NCBI GenBank assembly: GCA_937957685.1
Contig: CALGAO010000030.1
Coordinates: 1-8,474 of the forward strand
Origin: an uncultured Paenibacillaceae bacterium
GTDB lineage: Bacteria > Bacillota > Bacilli > Paenibacillales > DA-C8
Direction: 5' to 3'
Length of the DNA: 8,474 nt
This document shows positions 1-5,327 of this stretch, one piece after another. Within the stretch, counting starts at the first letter, position 1; every line of letters begins with the position of its first letter. A program made the position numbers and the translations under genes. The notes beneath the pieces are model-generated. The model made no database searches and was not told the origin of the DNA. It was given only the letters and a program-made list of their open reading frames with translations.

Positions 1-639
1 TTCAGCTCATCGGCAGGGGTATACGGCGCCAAGGAAGTGCCGCTGGTCGAGACGATGCCGCTCAAAGAGACGACGAACCCTTACGGGGAGACGAAGGCGA
101 TGAGCGAGCGCATCCTGACCGATACGGTGAAGGCCCATCCGCAGCTGGCCGTATCGCTGCTAAGGTATTTCAATCCCATCGGCGCGCATGAGAGCGGCCT
201 GATCGGCGAGTCGCCGCGTGGCATCCCGAACAACCTGATGCCGTACATCACCAAGGTGGCCAAGGGCAAGCTGCAGAAGCTGTACATATACGGCAATGAT
301 TATCCCACCGTCGACGGGACCGGAGTGCGTGACTACATCCATGTCGTCGACCTGGCGGAAGGGCATGTGGCGGCGCTTGAGCGCCTGCAGGAAGGCGTCC
401 ATGTGTTCAATCTCGGCACAGGCCAGGGAACGTCCGTCCTGCAGCTGATCCGGACGTTCGAGCAGGTGAACGGCATCCGGATCCCGTACGAGATCGTCGG
501 ACGCAGGCCGGGGGATGTCGCGGAGAGCTACGCCGATGTGTCGAAAGCATGGCGTGAGCTTGGTTGGGCAGCCAGACGCGGGCTTGAGGAGATGTGCAGG
601 GACGCCTGGCGGTATGAGATGCTGCATCCGGACGAATAG
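1..639 (+). CDS. galE: UDP-glucose 4-epimerase, 3' part (5' end outside window)
   Basis: NAD-dependent extended short-chain dehydrogenase/reductase that interconverts UDP-glucose and UDP-galactose in the cytoplasm. The frame is open from base 1 and gives 212 residues. The Rossmann NAD-binding N-terminus, roughly 120 residues by comparison with the usual ~330-340, lies upstream of the window. The first codons read FSSSAGVYG, the family's active-site serine segment (third Ser equivalent to E. coli Ser124; the Thr two residues on is Gly here). The YGETK motif at bases 82-96 supplies the catalytic Tyr-x-x-x-Lys pair. Further family signatures are RYFNPIGAH, RDYIHVVDLAEGH and VFNLGTGQG, followed by the usual C-terminal GRRPGDVAESYAD segment. 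A start at GTG 37 is not credible because conserved active-site sequence lies before it. galU follows 67 bases downstream, which fits a UDP-sugar supply cluster. Family assignment is firm; the in vivo substrate is inferred. Confidence 0.96.
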   Translation, partial: FSSSAGVYGAKEVPLVETMPLKETTNPYGETKAMSERILTDTVKAHPQLAVSLLRYFNPIGAHESGLIGESPRGIPNNLMPYITKVAKGKLQKLYIYGNDYPTVDGTGVRDYIHVVDLAEGHVAALERLQEGVHVFNLGTGQGTSVLQLIRTFEQVNGIRIPYEIVGRRPGDVAESYADVSKAWRELGWAARRGLEEMCRDAWRYEMLHPDE

Positions 640-653
640 TCAGAGGCTGTCGT

Positions 654-682
654 TTGGCAGCCGGTATCGAATCTGATAGGAT
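654..682 (+). promoter_or_regulatory. sigmaA-like promoter of galU
   Basis: TTGGCA at 654-659 (one mismatch to TTGACA) is separated by exactly 17 bases from TAGGAT at 677-682 (four of six matches to TATAAT). The predicted transcript start, near 689-690, falls just before the AGGAG at 694-698. The leader would therefore be very short, and galU could be expressed independently of galE. The -35 overlaps a 7-bp stem (645-651 with 656-662) that has no following T run. Seen in sequence; activity is inferred. Confidence 0.5.
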
Positions 683-693
683 AGAGATCGAAC

Positions 694-698
694 AGGAG
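694..698 (+). promoter_or_regulatory. ribosome binding site deciding the galU start
   Basis: AGGAG sits 8 bases before TTG 707 but only 2 bases before ATG 701, and it overlaps GTG 698. Shine-Dalgarno spacing therefore favours TTG 707 over the two upstream in-frame starts. Confidence 0.55.
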
Positions 699-706
699 TG
701 ATGAGG

Positions 707-1588
707 TTGCAACTACGCAAAGCGATCATACCGGCAGCCGGACTCGGCACCCGTTTCCTGCCGGCGACGAAGGCGCAGCCGAAGGAAATGCTGCCGATCG
801 TGGACAAGCCTACGCTGCAATACATTATCGAGGAAGCGGTGCAGTCCGGCATCGAGGAGATCCTGATCATCACGGGCCGCAACAAGAAGAGCATCGAGGA
901 TCACTTCGACAAGTCGGTGGAGCTGGAGCTGGAGCTCGAGGCGAAGGGGAAGTATGACCTGCTCGAGGAGGTTCGCAAGATCTCCGACATGGTCAACATT
1001 CACTACATCCGGCAGAAGGAGCCGCGCGGCCTCGGCCACGCGATCCTGTGCGCCAAGAGCTTCATCGGCAACGAGCCGTTCGCCGTCATGCTCGGCGACG
1101 ACATCGTCGATAACGAGAAGCCCTGCCTGAAGCAGATGATGGAGGTCTATGCCCAGTACAAGACGACGATCCTCGGCGTGCAGCAGATCCCGCGCGGCGA
1201 TGTGAGCAAGTACGGCATCGTCGACGGCCGGCTGATCGAAGACCGCATCTACAAGGTGCGGGAGCTGGTCGAGAAGCCGTCTGTGGAAGAGGCTCCGTCG
1301 GATATCGCGATCCTCGGCCGCTATGTCATCACGCCTGCGATCTTCGGGATCCTCGAGCAGACCACGCCGGGCAAGGGCGGAGAGATCCAGCTGACCGACG
1401 CATTGAATGTGCTGGCGCAGCAGGAGGCGATGTACGCCTATATCTTCGAAGGCCGCCGCTATGACGTCGGCGACAAGCAAGGATTCCTCCAGGCGACCGT
1501 CGAGATGGCGCTGCGCAGGGAAGATCTGCGCGAGGAATTCCTGGCTTATCTGCAGCGAATCATCGAGCAGGAAACCTCCCGATCATGA
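707..1588 (+). CDS. galU: UTP-glucose-1-phosphate uridylyltransferase
   Basis: Makes UDP-glucose and pyrophosphate from UTP and glucose 1-phosphate. UDP-glucose is the precursor for GalE and for glycosylated teichoic acids, glycolipids or exopolysaccharides. With the TTG start the protein is 293 residues, the usual GalU/GtaB length. The nucleotide-binding signature AAGLGTRFLPATKA (10-23) is followed by QPKEMLPIVDKP (24-35), typical of the bacterial family. The metal/sugar-nucleotide segment MLGDD is at 128-132 and VEKP with its conserved Lys at 188-191. GRYVITPAIF, GKGGEIQLTDAL and YDVGDKQGF complete the bacterial GalU fold. Starts at ATG 701 or GTG 698 would add 2-3 residues but place the AGGAG too close. 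It has its own promoter-like sequence, and the VanZ gene begins only 22 bases after the stop, so the two probably share a transcript. Nothing appears missing. Confidence 0.97.
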   Translation: MQLRKAIIPAAGLGTRFLPATKAQPKEMLPIVDKPTLQYIIEEAVQSGIEEILIITGRNKKSIEDHFDKSVELELELEAKGKYDLLEEVRKISDMVNIHYIRQKEPRGLGHAILCAKSFIGNEPFAVMLGDDIVDNEKPCLKQMMEVYAQYKTTILGVQQIPRGDVSKYGIVDGRLIEDRIYKVRELVEKPSVEEAPSDIAILGRYVITPAIFGILEQTTPGKGGEIQLTDALNVLAQQEAMYAYIFEGRRYDVGDKQGFLQATVEMALRREDLREEFLAYLQRIIEQETSRS

Positions 1589-1610
1589 TCGCCTAATCTC
1601 CTCATAGCGG

Positions 1611-2075
1611 GTGAGTCAATTGCATCGTATCTTATCCAGGATCGCCGTGATAGCATGTGCGATCCTGATCTTTATGTTCTCCCAACAGCCCGTCCATATG
1701 TCCAGAGAGCTGAGCATCGACGTCACCGCGGCGATCATCAAGCTGATCCGTCTCTGGGATCCTGACTATTCCTATACGGTATCCGATCTGCACAAGCTGG
1801 TCCGCAAGTGCGCGCATGTCATGCTCTACTTCGTATTTGGCATGCTCCTGTTGCATGCGCTGAGCATACGCAAGGGCCCGACTCCGCGACTGATGCTGCT
1901 GACCGGACTGGCCTGCCTCGCCTATGCCATCACCGATGAGTGGCATCAGCTGTACGTCCCCGGTCGAGGCGCGCAGTGGCAGGACGTGATCATCGATACC
2001 GCCGGAGCGATCCTCGGCATCCTGCTGTACAAGCTCGTGCATCTCCTGTTCAGAGGACGGGGGAAGCGCGACTAG
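1611..2075 (+). CDS. VanZ-family membrane protein
   Basis: Small integral membrane protein of the VanZ-like family. The founding member confers low-level teicoplanin resistance, but most homologues have no established function. The 154 residues contain about four hydrophobic segments (roughly 8-23, 68-85, 94-109 and 126-147) and a basic tail. The family signatures are clear: RKxAH at 65-69 followed by a Tyr/Gly-containing helix, DEWHQ at 109-113, PGR at 117-119 and DVIID at 125-129 leading into a Gly/Ala-rich helix. GTG 1611 has little Shine-Dalgarno support. TTG 1620, preceded by GGTGA at 1609-1613 with 6 bases spacing, is an equally good start and would shorten the protein by three residues. 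It sits 22 bases after galU, suggesting co-transcription with envelope-sugar genes. Specific drug resistance should not be assumed. Confidence 0.9.
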   Translation: MSQLHRILSRIAVIACAILIFMFSQQPVHMSRELSIDVTAAIIKLIRLWDPDYSYTVSDLHKLVRKCAHVMLYFVFGMLLLHALSIRKGPTPRLMLLTGLACLAYAITDEWHQLYVPGRGAQWQDVIIDTAGAILGILLYKLVHLLFRGRGKRD

Positions 2076-2149
2076 TGGCCCCTTTCTTCTGTCGATCGTT
2101 GACGCCATATCCGATCATATTCTTCCTCCTGTTCGGGTGAAGTTTATAT

Positions 2150-2155
2150 TATAAT
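2150..2155 (+). promoter_or_regulatory. -10 box ahead of the McrBC-like module
   Basis: A perfect TATAAT lies in an A/T-rich patch, 39 bases before the ATG of the coiled-coil gene. No good -35 is found at 16-18 bases: position 2127-2132 reads TCCTGT. The promoter may therefore be weak, activator-dependent or use another contact. No further promoter-like site is evident before 7125, so the three module genes probably form one operon. Confidence 0.45.
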
Positions 2156-2194
2156 GGATACATTACACTCAGCAACGAAGGGAGAGACAGCAAG

Positions 2195-3049
2195 ATGGAA
2201 GAGTGGAAATGGATCCTGTCCGCCATTCCCGATGACAAGCTCGTCGATATCGTTCTGTTGATCAATAAAAATAGAACCCCTCGAAGAAGAATTGCCATCA
2301 GTGGTTTCGACAACCTTTCCCGCATCAAAAACGACCCTAAACAGCTCAAGCTCATACGCAAGCCTCTCGAACGAACCCTTCTCAAGCCCCCGAATATCCT
2401 GGAAATTCAGCAAATCCTGAAACGCCTGGTCAAGCTGGATGAAGCCCAGGTCTCGCTGATTCGCGCTCATGAAGCGTCCGAGCTATACGGCAAGATCAAG
2501 AGCGGCGAGCTGGCGAAGGAACCGATCGAAGTCCTGACCTGGCTGCTCACCTCCGGCGAGGAAGACCTGAAGGCGAAGGCGATGTCGTTCTATGAGTTGA
2601 TCCGTTCGGATGATGACGCGACCGCGCAGGAGGAAGCCGGACAACCGGATGACCCGGGTGAAGCGAATCCGCGAGCCGAGGAGACAGCGGCGCAGCAGAC
2701 GGCAGCATCGCCGGATGATGGCGACGAGCGCTGGCAGGCGGAGCTCGCAGCGCTGAGCGAGGAGAACGTCAGGCTGAAGGATGAAGTGAGATCCATCGGC
2801 AAACGGATCGCCAGGCTGGAGCAAGAGCTGAAGGAGACCAGGAAGCAGAAGGACCGATTCGAGAAAGAAGCCGAACAGCGGCGCAGTGAGGTGAGCGACA
2901 GGGACAAGAAGATCAGCCAGCTCATCGAGCAACTGGCCGAAGCCGAGCGGGTGAACCAGGACCAGCAGCGGAAGCTGACGCGGCTGAACCAGGAACTGGA
3001 GACGACCCGAACGGAACTGAACAACTACAAGACGGAAATCGCAGCCTGA
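2195..3049 (+). CDS. Coiled-coil protein, N-terminal piece (apparently frameshifted)
   Basis: I do not recognise a named family. The ATG follows AAGGGAG (2178-2184) by 10 bases. Residues 1-138 look like a mostly helical globular domain (start MEEWKWILSAIPDDKLVDIV). Residues 139-178 are an acidic Asp/Glu/Ala/Pro-rich linker. Residues 180-284 form a long, highly charged heptad coiled coil rich in Glu, Lys, Arg, Gln and Leu. The frame stops at TGA 3047-3049 in mid-coil, while the adjacent frame continues the same coil and then encodes a compact C-terminal domain to 3327. Restoring one base near 3038-3049 would give a single protein of about 377 residues. It is the first gene of an operon with McrB-like and McrC-like genes, so it is a candidate sensor, scaffold or target-recognition subunit. 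That role is inference. No membrane segment is seen, so it is probably cytoplasmic. Confidence 0.8.
   Translation: MEEWKWILSAIPDDKLVDIVLLINKNRTPRRRIAISGFDNLSRIKNDPKQLKLIRKPLERTLLKPPNILEIQQILKRLVKLDEAQVSLIRAHEASELYGKIKSGELAKEPIEVLTWLLTSGEEDLKAKAMSFYELIRSDDDATAQEEAGQPDDPGEANPRAEETAAQQTAASPDDGDERWQAELAALSEENVRLKDEVRSIGKRIARLEQELKETRKQKDRFEKEAEQRRSEVSDRDKKISQLIEQLAEAERVNQDQQRKLTRLNQELETTRTELNNYKTEIAA
3038..3049 (+). other. Frameshift junction in the coiled-coil gene
   Basis: The upstream frame reads I-A-A-stop at 3038-3049. From 3043 the frame one base back reads S-L-S-A-T-L-N-E-Q-R-T-Q, which continues the coil. One added base, for example a second A in GCAGC to make GCAAGC, gives the seamless I-A-S-L-S-A. 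No X-XXY-YYZ slippery heptamer is present at the junction, which argues against classical programmed -1 frameshifting and for a mutation or sequencing error. Confidence 0.65.
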
Positions 3050-3078
3050 GCGCCACCCTGAATGAGCAACGCACTCAG

Positions 3079-3327
3079 GTGGTGCTCATCGACCATCATC
3101 GGAAAGAGCTGAATGCGCTGAGCGACAAGCGGTATATCATCACCCTGGTCTCACCAGGCGATCTCGATCAGACGGTCATGCTGGACCATGCCGAACAGAT
3201 CTGGTTCACATCGTTCCGCATCCCGCCGCATATGAAGATCAATCTGAAGCAAAGGTACGGCAACAAGATCATCGAATTCGACAATTACAACAAATTACGA
3301 GACTACTGCAACGCGGGGACGGTGTAA
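3079..3327 (+). CDS. C-terminal domain of the coiled-coil protein (separate frame)
   Basis: An 82-codon frame if GTG 3079 is used, but no Shine-Dalgarno sequence precedes it and the same frame is open and coil-like back through 3043. It is therefore better read as the 3' end of the gene starting at 2195. After a final helical stretch (DHHRKELNAL) it encodes an alternating beta/alpha domain. A strand (RYIITLVSP) is followed by a His-containing helix, a second strand (QIWFTSF), a basic helix, a third strand (KIIEFDNY) and a last helix. That order resembles a small Rossmann-like or DUF2325-like fold, but this is a weak inference from pattern alone. The stop TAA is 5 bases before the ATG of the AAA+ gene, so translation of the two is probably coupled. 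If it is translated only through the coil, the frameshift would deprive the cell of this domain. Confidence 0.6.
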   Translation: MVLIDHHRKELNALSDKRYIITLVSPGDLDQTVMLDHAEQIWFTSFRIPPHMKINLKQRYGNKIIEFDNYNKLRDYCNAGTV

Positions 3328-3332
3328 CGATC

Positions 3333-5327
3333 ATGATGAAACGGCAGAAAAAATGGACCACAGACCTGATCGGTGTCCTGGCTACGGAAGAAGAGACCTA
3401 CGAACACATGGGACGGAGCCGGGCGATCTTCCGCAATTCGCAAAACTATCTGCAATTCTACATCAAGTCACTGATCGAGCAATATCCGGGCAGCCTGCCC
3501 CGGGAGGCGAAGCTGTTCACCAGTTATTCCAATGAGCTTGAACGTTACGGGTTCCAGGATGACTACGCGAACCCTGACATAGAGGAGCGCATCCGCAATC
3601 TCGAGGAGTTCCTGCACGATACGCTGTTCATCTTCCAGCCGATGATGAAGGTGCTGGCGACGCACGGAGAGGTGTATATCGCGGAGGAGATCAGGCTGGT
3701 GCCGAAGCTGGAAACTTACAAGAGCGAGCATGCGTTCAGGCCGATTCCGATCTTCAGCCAGGATGTGCATGACCTGAGCATCCAGGATTTCGAGGCGAAC
3801 CTGCTCAATCGCAAGTATCTCGGCCAGATCTCCAACCTGTCCATGGAGCGGGAGGACACGCCCGAGATCGTGCTGTGGAAGGAGCATGAGCTCCAATACC
3901 ACATGTACGGCCTGTTCACCAGCCATGATTATGCCCATGGCGGCTTGCTGCTCACCAGCGATCAACCGGTGCGCAAGGGAAGCTTCCAATGGCTCGACCG
4001 CGCCTACTATCTCGGCAGGCGGGATGATACGGTGCTGTTCATCGATACGGATACGTATGAGGAGGTCAGGCAGGCCTTCGCCGAGCTGAAGCCTCTGGAG
4101 AAACACATCCGCGAAGAGGCATACGGCGAGGAAGAGGAACAGGAGCAGATGGCGTCGACCGCCGAAGCGCACGAGCCGGTCGTCAAGGCCGCTCCGCCGG
4201 AGCAGGAGCAGGCGGCGCCCCAGGAGGAGAGCCACTCCAGGGAAGATGAATTCATGGAGCTGTTCCTCCAGGAGGCGAGGGATATGGGCCTCGTCTATCG
4301 GGAGAGGGACCTGTACAATTTCCACACGGCGGTGAAGTCCAATGCCCTCACCATCCTGGCGGGCATGAGCGGAACAGGCAAGTCGAAGCTGGTACAAGCC
4401 TATGCGAAGGCGTTGGGACTGGATTCGCAGCAGCTGGTGATGATCCCGGTGCGTCCTTCCTGGACGGACGACTCCGAGCTGCTCGGCTACGTGGATATCA
4501 AGAACATGATCTACCGCCCCGGCGAATCCGGACTGATCGACGTGCTCATCCAGGCGCAGCATCAGGACAACCGCAAGCTGTACATCATCTGCTTCGACGA
4601 GATGAACCTGGCGCGCGTGGAGCATTACTTCGCGCAGTTCCTGTCCGTGCTGGAGATGGAGCCGGGTCGCCGGAAGGTGCGGCTGTACAGCAGCAACATC
4701 GAGCAGCAGGTGTACAACTCCGCCACCTACCCGCCGGAGCTTGCGATCGGCAACAACGTCATCTTCATCGGCACGGTGAATCTCGACGAATCGACGTACC
4801 ACTTCTCCGACAAGGTGCTCGACCGCTCGAACGTCATCACCCTCGATGTCATGCCCTTCCGCAGGCTGCGGCAGATCGAGCGCAAGGGGCCGAAGGCCAA
4901 GCAACCGATGTCCTTCGAGGACTATCACAGCTTCCGTCGGCCGGAGGAACTGTCCATCTCGCTGTCCGATGAGGAAGCGGATTTCCTGTGGGAGATGCAT
5001 CGCCAGCTCCAGGATTGCAGCCGCAACCTCGGGATCGGACCGCGCGTCGTCCGGCAGATCGATTACTATCTCAAGAACCTGCCGGCGAATCCATACCTTT
5101 CGCGAAGGGAGGCTCTCGACCTGCAGATCGTGCAGCGCGTCCTCACCAAGCTTCGCGGCCCGGAGAGCATGCTGAAGACGCTCATCGGCAAGCAGGCGGA
5201 GGAGGGGCTGAGCGGCACTCTCTATCAATTGCTGGACGCAAGCCCGCACATCTCGGATTTCGCAGAGTCGAAGAAAGCCCTGATCCAGAAAGCGAAAGAG
5301 TTGAGAGACAATGGCTTCACCATCTGA
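3333..5327 (+). CDS. McrB-like AAA+ motor protein of a type IV restriction-like module
   Basis: Predicted nucleotide-hydrolysing hexameric motor that drives the nuclease encoded next, as McrB drives McrC. The C-terminal half is a clear AAA+ module of the McrB/MoxR group. Walker A is GMSGTGKS at 344-351 (Lys350). Walker B is CFDEMNLARVEHYF with Asp422-Glu423. NLDE at 483-486 precedes an arginine-finger-type KVLDR ending at Arg498, and GIGPRVVR at 567-574 lies in the helical lid. Classical McrB has MNxxDR, its GTP-specificity signature. Here the order is altered to VNLDE plus LDR, so GTP versus ATP use is open. Residues 1-~260 are an unrecognised alpha/beta region, presumably target recognition. 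Residues ~261-306 are a Glu/Gln/Ala/Pro-rich linker. ATG 3333 has only a weak ribosome site; ATG 3336 is a one-residue alternative. The 3' end overlaps the McrC-like gene by 17 bases. Confidence 0.9.
   Translation: MMKRQKKWTTDLIGVLATEEETYEHMGRSRAIFRNSQNYLQFYIKSLIEQYPGSLPREAKLFTSYSNELERYGFQDDYANPDIEERIRNLEEFLHDTLFIFQPMMKVLATHGEVYIAEEIRLVPKLETYKSEHAFRPIPIFSQDVHDLSIQDFEANLLNRKYLGQISNLSMEREDTPEIVLWKEHELQYHMYGLFTSHDYAHGGLLLTSDQPVRKGSFQWLDRAYYLGRRDDTVLFIDTDTYEEVRQAFAELKPLEKHIREEAYGEEEEQEQMASTAEAHEPVVKAAPPEQEQAAPQEESHSREDEFMELFLQEARDMGLVYRERDLYNFHTAVKSNALTILAGMSGTGKSKLVQAYAKALGLDSQQLVMIPVRPSWTDDSELLGYVDIKNMIYRPGESGLIDVLIQAQHQDNRKLYIICFDEMNLARVEHYFAQFLSVLEMEPGRRKVRLYSSNIEQQVYNSATYPPELAIGNNVIFIGTVNLDESTYHFSDKVLDRSNVITLDVMPFRRLRQIERKGPKAKQPMSFEDYHSFRRPEELSISLSDEEADFLWEMHRQLQDCSRNLGIGPRVVRQIDYYLKNLPANPYLSRREALDLQIVQRVLTKLRGPESMLKTLIGKQAEEGLSGTLYQLLDASPHISDFAESKKALIQKAKELRDNGFTI

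Noticed and set aside
645..662. Hairpin GGCTGTC/GGCAGCC after galE as a terminator
   Set aside because: The stem is only 7 bp with a G-U pair and no T run follows. Its 3' arm overlaps the better-supported -35 of the galU promoter.
713..1480. 255-codon open frame on the minus strand
   Set aside because: Complete overlap with galU; low-complexity Leu/Asp/Arg-rich translation with no recognisable motif.
3034..3049. Programmed -1 ribosomal frameshift site in the coiled-coil gene
   Set aside because: No slippery heptamer of the X-XXY-YYZ type is present (GGAAATC does not fit), and no strong stem-loop is obvious just after. A lost base explains the pattern more simply.
3468..5249. 593-codon open frame on the minus strand
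   Set aside because: It lies antisense to the AAA+ gene, whose Walker motifs and family signatures are unambiguous. The composition (Leu, Arg, His, Asp-rich) is typical of an antisense shadow in GC-rich DNA.
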